Assembly (NCBI GenBank): GCA_025769875.1
Contig: JAGFNK010001324.1
Coordinates: 1-10,876, forward strand
Direction of reading: 5' to 3'
Length of the DNA stretch: 10,876 bases
DNA from: Russula earlei
Lineage: Eukaryota > Basidiomycota > Agaricomycetes > Russulales > Russulaceae
The notes under the pieces were generated by a model. That model was not told where the DNA came from. It saw only the letters and a program-made list of their open reading frames with translations, and searched no databases. Below are positions 1-7,386 of this stretch, in pieces. The position numbers and the translations under genes are program-made. Every line of letters starts with the position of its first letter. Within the stretch, counting starts at the first letter, position 1.

Positions 1-78
1 GCTTATGTAGCATCCTGCCCTTAACTGGCGAAAATAGGGAGAACGCTTATGATTTACTTCCCGTATTTATTCCTGTAT

Positions 79-1569
79 TTACCTGTAATATACTTCACTC
101 CACCTCAACTCATTCTTGAAATCATAGAGCCTGGTGTCTTTTCCTATCAGGGTAAATTCAATACCAGCCATATCCGCAAAGTCTTCCAGATGTTCCTTGG
201 TAAGGTTCTGGCTATAGCAGGTATGGTGAGCGCCACCGGCCAGTATCCACGCAGCACAACCGGTCTGCATATCAGGATAAGGTTTCCACAATACTCTTGC
301 CACCGGTAGTTTTGGTAATTCGTGCATAGGTGCCTGTGCTTCCACTTCATTCACCAGCATACGGAAACGGTTACCCATATCAATTACCGATGCATTAATA
401 GCTGCACCAGGCCCTACATTAAATACCAGTCTCACAGGATCAGCCTTGCCACCAATGCCCAACGGATGTACCTCGCAGGATGGTTTACCATGTGCAATAG
501 AAGAACAGATCTCCAGCATATGCGAACCCAACACCAGTTTGTTCTCAGGATCAAAGTGATACGTATAATCTTCCATAAAAGAATTACCACCCTGCAAACC
601 ACTGCCCATTACTTTCATGGCACGTACCAGGGCCGCTGTTTTCCAGTCACCTTCGCCGGCAAAACCATATCCCTTTGCCATCAGTCGCTGTGAAGCAATA
701 CCGGGTAGTTGTACCATACCATGCAGGTCTTCAAAAGTATCGGTATAACCCTTGAAGTTACCTGCTTCTAAAAAGGTTTGTAACCCCAGTTCAATTTTAG
801 CAGCATCTCTCAAAGAAGCATGCTGTGCACCCCCTTTTAATAAAGAAGGAACCAATGTATAGGTATCCGCATATTCCTGTACCAGTTGGTCAACCGCTTT
901 ATCACTAATGCCATTAATCACCGCCACCAGGTCACCCACACCATATGTATTCACAGAATAACCAAACTTGATCTCCGCTTCTACTTTATCACCTTCTGTA
1001 ACAGCTACATTGCGCATGTTATCACCAATACGGGCAAACTTAGCACCCTGCCAGTCATTCCATCCTGCAGCAGCTCTTGCCCAGGCGTTGATCCTTTCTA
1101 ACACCTCCGGATCCTGCCAATGTCCCACTACTACCTTTCTTCTCAAACGCATACGGCTCATAATGAAACCAAATTCCCTGTCACCATGTGCAGACTGGTT
1201 AAGGTTCATGAAATCCATATCAATAGAGCTCCATGGAATATCACGGTTAAACTGTGTATGCAGGTGCAACAATGGTTTGTGTAATATCTTCAATCCACCA
1301 ATCCACATTTTGGCCGGTGAGAAAGTATGCATCCATGCAATGATACCGATGCAATGAGTGTTGTTATTCGCTTCTGCACATACAGCATAAATCTCTTCTG
1401 CTGTTTTCACCGTTGGTTTAAATATAACACGTACCGGTATCTGTGGTGCGCTATTCAGCGCTGCAGCAATCGCTTGTGAATGACTGGCTACCTGTTGCAA
1501 TGTTTCTTCACCATACAAATGCTGGCTACCAGTTACAAACCAAACTTCGAGGGTTTTGAGATCTTTCAT
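79..1569 (-). CDS. araA: L-arabinose isomerase
   Basis: The gene encodes a 496-residue cytoplasmic enzyme that converts L-arabinose to L-ribulose, the first step of the isomerase pathway. The length is close to the roughly 500 residues of E. coli AraA. The expected metal and catalytic residues are at the family positions: E306 in [10 protein letters not shown]333 in [11 protein letters not shown]350 in LGSHMLEIC, and H449 in GGAHHTCYS. The N-terminus ([12 protein letters not shown]) and the segment [14 protein letters not shown] are also typical of the family. The ATG start follows the GH127 stop by 14 bp, with only an AT-rich leader and no clear Shine-Dalgarno sequence, as is usual in Bacteroidota. 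It is the last gene of the block inside the window. The reading frame is intact, and no other product is plausible. Confidence 0.97.
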   Translation of the reverse strand: MKDLKTLEVWFVTGSQHLYGEETLQQVASHSQAIAAALNSAPQIPVRVIFKPTVKTAEEIYAVCAEANNNTHCIGIIAWMHTFSPAKMWIGGLKILHKPLLHLHTQFNRDIPWSSIDMDFMNLNQSAHGDREFGFIMSRMRLRRKVVVGHWQDPEVLERINAWARAAAGWNDWQGAKFARIGDNMRNVAVTEGDKVEAEIKFGYSVNTYGVGDLVAVINGISDKAVDQLVQEYADTYTLVPSLLKGGAQHASLRDAAKIELGLQTFLEAGNFKGYTDTFEDLHGMVQLPGIASQRLMAKGYGFAGEGDWKTAALVRAMKVMGSGLQGGNSFMEDYTYHFDPENKLVLGSHMLEICSSIAHGKPSCEVHPLGIGGKADPVRLVFNVGPGAAINASVIDMGNRFRMLVNEVEAQAPMHELPKLPVARVLWKPYPDMQTGCAAWILAGGAHHTCYSQNLTKEHLEDFADMAGIEFTLIGKDTRLYDFKNELRWSEVYYR

Positions 1570-1583
1570 TTACTTGAGTATTA

Positions 1584-3594
1584 TCATTTAGTGATTAGGT
1601 CAATATCTTTTACCTGTTGTGGAAACCATACCATCATTTCACCCTTGCCCCTGTTGGCCCAGGCATAATAAGGGATAGCGGTAAATGGTTGTTGTGTAGT
1701 ATTAATGGATGTTCCGCTCGTTGCAATTGTTACAGCAGGTGTCGTACCTTTTATAACAGTAATACCATTCAATATACCTGCCTTAAATTCAGTAGTAAAG
1801 GAAGCGTTGGCCGGGATAATAATGTTGTCGGTCTTTCCATTGTTATCAACCCACTCGGCGCAGTATAACAAGGGGCCCCGTTGTAACGCCACTTTGCCAA
1901 TATCATCCTTTACTTTTTCGTTGGCTACTACCCTCTTTACTTCCATAGGCAAAACCACTTCTACTTTGTCGTTTTGAGTCCATGTTCTGTGGATAACTGC
2001 ATACCCGTTTTGAACAGTATACGCAACAGCTTGTCCGTTCACGGTGATCGCCACCTGCTTGCTCGAAGTATTGGCAAACTGGTATAGGTCCGAAGGGATA
2101 GCCTGGTTCTGTGCCCATCCGGGTATCCGTACCAGTAACCCAAACGCAGTAGTAGTAGCAGGATTGATATGGAAAGTTAAAGCGCCATCCCAGGGATAGT
2201 TGTTTTGTTGTATTACCTGTACGGATTTATTGTGAACAGTAAGCGTTGCCGTACCACTGATAAACAGGTTCACATACAGGTTATCATCTTTTTGCGCATA
2301 CATATAACCCGGGATAGAAGGAATTAACCGGGTAAGGTTAGTAGGGCAGCAGGAACATTCAAACCAGCCGGAACGTTCTGCTTCCAAACCGGCATGAGGA
2401 AAGTTGTTCTTAACCTGCATAGCATTGGTATAGAAGAATGATTTTCCATCCAGGCCAATACCCGATATCAGGCCGTTATACAAGGTTTTCTCCAATACGT
2501 CCATGTATTTTGATTCTCCATGCAACAGGAACATACGATAGTTCCAGTATACATTGGCAATAGCCGCACAGGTTTCATTATACGCCGTAGCATTGGGCAA
2601 TTCATAATTGCCGCCATAGCGTTCTCCATCTCCCAGGGCGCCCACGCTACCCTGTACATAGATCTTCTTTTCTACTACATTTTTCCATATCTTATCGATC
2701 GCATGTAATAATGAATCATCCCCTGTTAAGGCCGCTACATCTGCCATAGCGGAATAGAGATATCCCGCACGTACAGCATGTCCTTCTGCTTCATCCTGGT
2801 CTACAACAGGTTTGTTATCCTGCCAGTAGCTTCCGTTCTTCCAGGGGTTATCACTCTTTGCATCATATCCTTTAAAATGTCCCCGTTCTTCTATAAAGAA
2901 TTTAGCGGTAGCAAGATAGGCGGGTTTACCTGTAACGCGGTATAGTTTTACCAACCCCATCTCTACTATTTCATGACCCGGGGCTACCTGCATTTTATCA
3001 GGACCAAATACAGAACAAACCAGGTCTGCATTCTTCAAAGCGATATCTAATAAGTTCCTCTTTTTGGTAGCGAGGTAATGAGCTACTGCTGCCTCATATA
3101 AATGTCCTGCATTGTATAACTCGTGGCTCAGCTCTCTTTCTTTCACCCATCTTTCCTTACCAGCCCATGCATGTGGATGCTCTGGATCGATAGTGCGTGC
3201 GGTATATAAATAACCATCCGGTTCCTGTGCTTTACCAATAATGGTAATTAAGGAATCGATGTAAGCTTCTAATTTTTGATCAGGATAGGTTGCCAGTGAA
3301 AAGGAAGCGCCTTCAATGGTTTTATAAATATCTGTATCGTCAAAAGGGAAGGTGGTACAGAATTTACCGCTCTTCTGTGCAGCCATTACAAAATTCTTCA
3401 CACGGCCCGTGCTCTCGCAGCGGGCAAAAGAAGCCGGTATGGTAACCGTTCTGTTTATTTCAATACGGGGAAGCCAGAAACTGGTCGGTTAGTTTTACCC
3501 TGGTAAAATCAATCGCCTGTATCGGGTAATCTTTACGCTGTGCATGAACTGCAACAGTATAAAGAAGTGCAAATGACAGCAGTATCCGTTTCAT
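1584..3594 (-). pseudogene. GH127 beta-L-arabinofuranosidase, exported, one-base frameshift near its 5' end
   Basis: The gene encodes a GH127 (formerly DUF1680) enzyme, a family that removes beta-L-arabinofuranose using a zinc-bound cysteine nucleophile. The main frame gives 605 residues from 3401 down, and the whole gene would give about 669. In whole-gene numbering, E324 (GDGERYGG), E340 and C342 (NETC), and C415-C416 (ECSCCPTN) match the acid/base, zinc ligands and nucleophile E322, E338, C340, C417 and C418 that I recall for HypBA1 of Bifidobacterium longum. The start at 3594 encodes a type I signal peptide (MKRILLSFALLYTVAVHAQ), so the product should be exported. At 3478-3480 the minus strand reads CAG TTT CTGG, and one surplus base throws the frame to a stop at 3460. 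Dropping it rejoins VKLTDQF to WLPRIEINRTV, which is family sequence. As read, the gene is split; a sequencing error is a real alternative to a true mutation. It lies 18 bp after araD and 14 bp before araA. Confidence 0.9.
3460..3594 (-). CDS. N-terminal fragment of the frameshifted GH127 gene (signal peptide)
   Basis: This 44-codon frame begins with ATG at 3594, 18 bp after the araD stop. It carries the signal peptide, with a basic KR, a hydrophobic core, and likely cleavage after VHA, followed by KDYPIQAIDFTRVKLTDQF, which is the usual start of mature GH127 proteins. The last five residues before the TGA at 3462-3460 are out-of-frame sequence caused by the extra base at 3478-3480. On its own it would be a short exported peptide without function. 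It is listed because annotating only the ATG at 3401 would hide both the signal peptide and the break. Confidence 0.8.
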   Translation of the reverse strand: MKRILLSFALLYTVAVHAQRKDYPIQAIDFTRVKLTDQFLASPY

Positions 3595-3612
3595 GTTCGT
3601 TAGTTGTAGATT

Positions 3613-4308
3613 CTATTGTCCGTAATAACTATCAGGACCATGCTTGCGTTCAAAATGTTTCCTGATCAATGCGTCCTTCAACCTTGCCACACCAGGATTG
3701 ATTTGTTCTGTAAGCAATGCCATATGGGCCACGCTCTCCAGCACTGCACTATTATACACAGCCTTCTCCGGTGTTTTACCCCAGGTAAAAGGAGCATGGT
3801 TACCTACCAGTATCATTTCAATATCCTGGTAGTTCAGGCCCTTTTCTTTCAGGCAGTTCATGATCTGGAAACCTGTTTCATGTTCATAATTTCCTTTGAT
3901 CATTTCATCACTCATAGGAGGTGCACAGGGAATATCCACAGTGTTATGATCCGCATGTGTAGTACCATAAATAGGAATATCCCTTTGCGACTGTGCCCAT
4001 GCTGTTGCATACGTAGAATGCGTATGCACAATACCACCAATATGCTCCCAATGCTTATATAACACCGCATGCGTCTTGGTATCAGAAGAAGGACGCAAGG
4101 TTCCTTCCACCACATTGGCATCAAAATCAACGATCACCATTTTGGCAGGTGTCAGTTCTTCGTAAGGCACGCCGCTTGGCTTTATGGCAAATACGCCTAA
4201 GCTTCTATCTACCGCGCTTACATTACCAAAAGTGAAGAGCACAAGACCCAGCTTTGGCAATTGCATATTGGCCTCGTAAGCCGCCTGTTGTATATGTTCG
4301 TACTTCAA
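3613..4308 (-). CDS. araD: L-ribulose-5-phosphate 4-epimerase (TTG start)
   Basis: The gene encodes a 231-residue cytoplasmic class II aldolase-fold enzyme that converts L-ribulose-5-phosphate to D-xylulose-5-phosphate, feeding the pentose phosphate pathway. The length equals that of E. coli AraD, and the key residues fall at the same numbers: D76 (SSDTKTH), zinc ligands H95 and H97 (VHTHSTYA), D120 (HADHN), H171 (GNHAPF), and Y229 near the C-terminus. The start is the TTG at 4308-4306: an in-frame TAA lies just 6 bases upstream, and the next ATG would remove the first 14 residues, including the conserved AAYEAN helix. The region before the TTG is very AT-rich with no Shine-Dalgarno sequence. 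It follows araB by 99 bp and precedes GH127 by 18 bp. The residue pattern favours AraD over the related SgbE or UlaF epimerases only together with the araA and araB context. Confidence 0.95.
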   Translation of the reverse strand: MKYEHIQQAAYEANMQLPKLGLVLFTFGNVSAVDRSLGVFAIKPSGVPYEELTPAKMVIVDFDANVVEGTLRPSSDTKTHAVLYKHWEHIGGIVHTHSTYATAWAQSQRDIPIYGTTHADHNTVDIPCAPPMSDEMIKGNYEHETGFQIMNCLKEKGLNYQDIEMILVGNHAPFTWGKTPEKAVYNSAVLESVAHMALLTEQINPGVARLKDALIRKHFERKHGPDSYYGQ

Positions 4309-4339
4309 GAATTATAAATTATTAATTATGAGTTACTCA
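4306..4339 (-). promoter_or_regulatory. araD leader: TTG start and 11-bp inverted repeat
   Basis: The sequence just upstream of the TTG start (4308-4306) is almost pure A and T, running to about 4328, and contains an in-frame stop. Next to it lies a perfect inverted repeat, TGAGT-T-ACTCA (4329-4339 on the plus strand), 20 bp before the start codon. The repeat could be an operator or could modulate translation through structure, or it could be chance. The sequence alone does not decide. Confidence 0.25.
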
Positions 4340-4376
4340 GTTGAATGTCTATTCTGGTGCTGATTACACCTCCCTT

Positions 4377-4404
4377 ACGTAAAACGTATAACGTACTACG
4401 TACA
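4377..4404 (-). repeat. Four exact 7-bp-period TACGTNN units after araB
   Basis: On the plus strand the pentamer ACGTA starts at 4377, 4384, 4391 and 4398, a strict period of 7 with two variable bases per unit (TACGTNN on the minus strand). The array begins 3 bases beyond the araB stop codon and lies in the 99-bp gap before araD. ACGT is self-complementary, so the array is also a set of small palindromes. It has no poly-T tail and does not look like a terminator. Its function is unknown. Confidence 0.75.
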
Positions 4405-4407
4405 ACT

Positions 4408-6048
4408 CTATTTGCCTTCTATAAACTTTCCCAACGCCTTATACTGCTCATAGCGTTTGGCATACAATGCCACATTGGCTTTATTAGGATGATACTCCGC
4501 ATCAAAGCCCTGCCCCATCGCATTCATAGCATCTTCTACCTTGCTATAGATACCCGCAGCGGTAGCAGCAAACATAGCAGCGCCGGCTGCACAGGTTTGC
4601 TCACTTTTATGAATACGTATAGGCATGTTCATCACATCTGCCATTGTTTGCATGATATAAGGCGATTTCTTCGCTACACCACCCAGGCCAATCAATCCTT
4701 TTACGGGAATACCCTCGCTTACAAACCTGTCTGCAATAGCTTTAGCACCAAAGCAGGTGGCTTCTACCCAGGCCTTAAAAATATGTGGCGCTGTGGTTCC
4801 CAGGTTCAGGCCGGTGAGGGAAGCGGTTAGTAACTGGTTGGCATCAGGCGTTCTCCTGCCATTCAACCAATCAATGGCCAGTTCATCATCTTCCTGTAAA
4901 GGAAGCGCTGCTGCCTGCCGCGATAGTTCAATAATGATCTTATCGCTGATCTCCTGTTTTTGTTGTGCGTCTGTAAGGAATTGTAAAGGCCATGCCAGCA
5001 AATTCTTAAACCAGGCATAGGTATCGCCAAAAGCGCTTTGCCCGGCTTCCATACCAATCATACCGGGAATAATAGAACCATCTACCTGCCCGCAAATACC
5101 CTTCACCAACGTATCCTTTACTTCTGCCTTAGGCGCCACCAGCATATCGCAGGTGGAAGTACCCATTACCTTACTCAGGTAATAAGGTTCAATCTGCCCA
5201 CCCACAGCGCCCATGTGGCAATCAAAAGCGCCTACCCCTATTACCACATCGGTAGACAACCCTAAACGGGTTGCCCATTCTTTGCTCAGGGTACCTGCCG
5301 CTTGCGCAGATGTATATGTTTCGGTAAATAGCTTCGAAGTAAATCCGGTAAGCAATGCATCCCAGGAAGCAAAGAACTCATCCGGCGGTAACCCGCCAAA
5401 TTCTGCTGCCCATAAAGATTTATGCCCTGCAGAACAAACACCCCGCTTGATCGCTTTTGCATCATTGCCACCTGTTAACAGGAAAGGTATCCAGTCGCAG
5501 TGCTCCACCCATGAATGCGCGGCCTTACGTACCGCCTCATCCTCGCGCAATACATGTAACAGCTTTGCCCAAAACCACTCCGAAGAATAGATACCCCCCA
5601 CAAATTGCAGGTAGTTAACCGGGAACTTTGTAGCATGTGCATTCAGCTCCGCCGCTTCTTTTACTGAAATATGGTCTTTCCACAATACAAACATCGCATT
5701 GTGGTTATGCTCAAAGCCCGGCAGCAAAGCCAATGGCGTTCCCGTGGCATCCACTGCTACCGGCGTGGAACCGGTAGTATCCACAGATATCCCTTTAATA
5801 TTGGCCGCTACAGAAGCGCCTGCTTTTTGTAAACAATCGGTAATGGTATACTCCAGCCCCTCTACATAATCCAGCGGGTGCTGGCGAAACAGGTTATCAG
5901 AAGCATTACAATACAACCCGTCTTTCCAGCGGGGATAATAAAATACAGAGGAAGCCACTTCATACCCGTCAGCCGTATTGATAATTACCGAACGAACGGA
6001 ATCAGTACCATAATCAACTCCAATTACATAGGAAGAAGGTGTGTTCAT
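4408..6048 (-). CDS. araB: Ribulokinase (FGGY family)
   Basis: The gene encodes a 546-residue cytoplasmic kinase that phosphorylates L-ribulose with ATP to L-ribulose-5-phosphate. E. coli AraB is about 566 residues. The N-terminal FGGY domain opens with the phosphate-binding motif GVDYGTDSVR (residues 10-19) and has SVDTTGSTP at 88-96. The candidate catalytic aspartate is D276 in GAFDCHMGAVGG, a stretch close to the AraB family sequence. The C-terminal domain has GLGGVAKKSPYIMQ (454-467) followed by CAAGAAMFAA, the nucleotide-binding region typical of AraB and close to the E. coli sequence. The ATG at 6048 sits about 28 bases after a candidate Bacteroidetes -7 element, so this gene may begin its own transcript. 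The frame is intact. Other FGGY kinases (xylulose, glycerol) fit less well, given these motifs and the araD and araA neighbours. Confidence 0.96.
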   Translation of the reverse strand: MNTPSSYVIGVDYGTDSVRSVIINTADGYEVASSVFYYPRWKDGLYCNASDNLFRQHPLDYVEGLEYTITDCLQKAGASVAANIKGISVDTTGSTPVAVDATGTPLALLPGFEHNHNAMFVLWKDHISVKEAAELNAHATKFPVNYLQFVGGIYSSEWFWAKLLHVLREDEAVRKAAHSWVEHCDWIPFLLTGGNDAKAIKRGVCSAGHKSLWAAEFGGLPPDEFFASWDALLTGFTSKLFTETYTSAQAAGTLSKEWATRLGLSTDVVIGVGAFDCHMGAVGGQIEPYYLSKVMGTSTCDMLVAPKAEVKDTLVKGICGQVDGSIIPGMIGMEAGQSAFGDTYAWFKNLLAWPLQFLTDAQQKQEISDKIIIELSRQAAALPLQEDDELAIDWLNGRRTPDANQLLTASLTGLNLGTTAPHIFKAWVEATCFGAKAIADRFVSEGIPVKGLIGLGGVAKKSPYIMQTMADVMNMPIRIHKSEQTCAAGAAMFAATAAGIYSKVEDAMNAMGQGFDAEYHPNKANVALYAKRYEQYKALGKFIEGK

Positions 6049-6075
6049 TGATATAACAAGCGTTTTTTGAGTGAA

Positions 6076-6106
6076 CTAAGGTAAGGGTTTTATATATAAG
6101 TGTCAA
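6076..6106 (-). promoter_or_regulatory. Candidate Bacteroidetes-type promoter for araB
   Basis: Read on the minus strand, a TTG (6106-6104) is followed by exactly 20 bases and then TACCTTAG (6083-6076). This matches the known Bacteroidetes sigma-factor pattern of a -33 TTG, a spacer of about 19-21, and -7 TAnnTTTG, with one mismatch. Transcription would start near 6070, leaving a leader of about 22 bases that includes a run of six A residues before the araB ATG. The spacer contains the perfect palindrome TTATATATAA (6090-6099). Confidence 0.5.
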
Positions 6107-6113
6107 TATTACA
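6101..6113. promoter_or_regulatory. Weak dyad overlapping the araB -33 element
   Basis: The 13 bases TGTAATATTGACA on the minus strand form an imperfect inverted repeat with TGT and ACA outer arms and an A/T-rich centre, and they cover the candidate -33 TTG. This is where a repressor would be expected to bind. Bacteroides L-arabinose genes are known to be controlled by AraR, a Nudix-domain repressor, but I do not recall its site well enough to claim a match, and no regulator gene is in the window. Confidence 0.2.
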
Positions 6114-6140
6114 TTTATTATTTTAACATCACCCTTCTAA

Positions 6141-6197
6141 CATCCCAAAATCAGGAAATCCCCAAATCAGACATCAGGCATCTCTACATCAGCCATC
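6141..6197 (-). repeat. Degenerate 7-8 bp repeat directly after the epimerase stop
   Basis: On the plus strand the triplet ATC recurs with its last base at 6144, 6152, 6160, 6168, 6175, 6182, 6190 and 6197, giving spacings of 8, 8, 8, 7, 7, 8 and 7. On the minus strand each unit begins GAT, and four of the units sit within the longer motif CTGAT (starting at 6154, 6170, 6177 and 6192). The array starts at the base next to the aldose 1-epimerase TAA (6200-6198). It makes up the upstream half of the 149-bp gap before araB. I see no hairpin or poly-T terminator in it. Its function is unknown. Confidence 0.65.
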
Positions 6198-7316
6198 TTA
6201 ATTAACTGATAATTTATACTTCGTAAGGCTATGGTATTTCTCTCCTGGTTTCAGGATGGTAGTTGGGAATTTAGGCTCGTTGGGTGAATCCGGAAAGTGC
6301 TGTGTTTCAAGGCATAAGGCCGTATGCTGTTTGATAGCCTTACCATCCCTGTTGATGAATTTGCCATCCAGGAAATTACCTGAATAGAATTGTAATCCCG
6401 GTTCTGTAGTAAACACGCGCATCGTTCTGCCACTGGCAGAATCAGCCAAAGACGCCACCAGCAATAAAGAACTGTCTTTCCTGTTTAATACAAAATTATG
6501 ATCATAACCACCCTTTACACTGTCAATACCTTTGCCGATTTTAGTGGGAGATGTAAAGTCAAACGCGCTGCCCTTTACTGCTTTCAACTCTCCTGTAGGG
6601 ATCAACGTACTGTCTACCGTTGTATAATAATCCGCATTGATCCACAGGCTATGGTTTAAGATGGTATTGTTCACATCGCCCGATAAATTAAAATAACAGT
6701 GATTGGTCAGGTTAACCGGGGTAGCCTTATCTGTTTCCGCATTGTATTCGATGGACAATTCATTGTCATCGGTCAGGGTATAGGTAACCGTCACCTTCAA
6801 ATTACCTGGGTATCCTTCTTCCCCGTCTTTACTCAGGTAGGTTAAGGTTAAGGAAGGCATAGAATCCGTAACAGGCTGTGCATCCCATACTACTTTATCA
6901 AAGCCTTTGTTACCGCCATGTAAATGATTCTTACCATCATTGGTAGCTAGTGTATACTTAACATTATCCAGTGTAAATTGACCTTTGGCAATACGATTTC
7001 CATAACGGCCGATCAATGCACCGAAATAAGGAGGCTTTGCAAGATAACCGCCCAAACTATCAAAGCCCACTACGATATTGGATTGCTTACCCGCTTTATC
7101 TGCCGTAAGCCATGACGTAACAGTTCCGCCATAGGTAGAGATCTTTATTGCTGTACCAACCCGGTTAGTCAATGTATACAACGATACTTTTTTACCATCT
7201 GTTTCACCCCAGTCGCTTTTAACGATACCAGGTTTTACTACGGTTTCTTTAGCAGGTGTTTTACAACCCATACTGATGGCCACAGAGGCAATGAACAGGT
7301 AAGCAAGTGTTTTCAT
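6198..7316 (-). CDS. galM: Aldose 1-epimerase (mutarotase), lipoprotein
   Basis: The gene encodes a 372-residue GalM-family enzyme that interconverts alpha and beta anomers of free aldoses. Glycosidases release one anomer, so here it probably equilibrates L-arabinose (and perhaps galactose) for uptake or isomerisation. The N-terminus MKTLAYLFIASVAISMGC is a lipoprotein signal with the lipid-bearing cysteine at residue 18, so the protein should be anchored at the cell envelope rather than cytoplasmic. Active-site features are present: R104 in GRYGNR, H131 and H133 in NHLHGGNKGFDK, the candidate general acid H206 in NLTNHCYFNLSG, D272 in YDHNF, and the candidate general base E337 in LCLETQHFPDSPN. 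It lies 70 bp after GH51 and has its own candidate -7 element. The lipobox is loose (S-M-G-C), as often seen in this phylum. True substrate preference cannot be read from the sequence. Confidence 0.94.
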   Translation of the reverse strand: MKTLAYLFIASVAISMGCKTPAKETVVKPGIVKSDWGETDGKKVSLYTLTNRVGTAIKISTYGGTVTSWLTADKAGKQSNIVVGFDSLGGYLAKPPYFGALIGRYGNRIAKGQFTLDNVKYTLATNDGKNHLHGGNKGFDKVVWDAQPVTDSMPSLTLTYLSKDGEEGYPGNLKVTVTYTLTDDNELSIEYNAETDKATPVNLTNHCYFNLSGDVNNTILNHSLWINADYYTTVDSTLIPTGELKAVKGSAFDFTSPTKIGKGIDSVKGGYDHNFVLNRKDSSLLLVASLADSASGRTMRVFTTEPGLQFYSGNFLDGKFINRDGKAIKQHTALCLETQHFPDSPNEPKFPTTILKPGEKYHSLTKYKLSVN

Positions 7317-7366
7317 TTGACGTATTGTTTTACTATTTTATTATTGAATTGTTTCACGCAAAAACG

Positions 7367-7374
7367 CAAAGGTA
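7367..7374 (-). promoter_or_regulatory. Candidate -7 element for the aldose 1-epimerase gene
   Basis: The minus strand reads TACCTTTG here, an exact match to the Bacteroidetes -7 consensus TAnnTTTG, 50 bases before the epimerase ATG and inside the 70-bp gap after GH51. No TTG or TTTG lies at the usual 19-21 base distance upstream; the nearest TTTG is 13 bases away and overlaps the GH51 stop codon. It is therefore a half-supported promoter that may give a separate start for the epimerase and downstream genes. Confidence 0.4.
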
Positions 7375-7386
7375 ATTAAGGCCCGC

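Noticed and set aside
1..13. Possible start of a further minus-strand gene (ATG at 13-11 after a purine-rich GGGCAGG)
   Set aside because: Only four codons are visible before the window edge, too few to support a gene; the 78 bases after araA otherwise show nothing.
3616..4062. Open frame of 148 codons opposite araD on the plus strand
   Set aside because: AraD has all catalytic residues in the other strand; this frame is cysteine- and histidine-rich low-quality shadow sequence.
4345..4830. Open frame of 161 codons on the plus strand, covering the araB-araD gap and the end of araB
   Set aside because: It is antisense to a clear araB coding region, has no recognisable protein features and no start-site signal, and similar shadows occur opposite every gene here.
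4377..6197. Repeats near araB considered as CRISPR or insertion-sequence ends
   Set aside because: The units are 7-8 bp with no spacers, no terminal inverted repeats and no transposase or cas gene nearby.
6049..6197. Intrinsic terminator between the epimerase and araB
   Set aside because: I found no GC-rich hairpin followed by a T run on the minus strand; the gap holds degenerate repeats and a candidate promoter instead.
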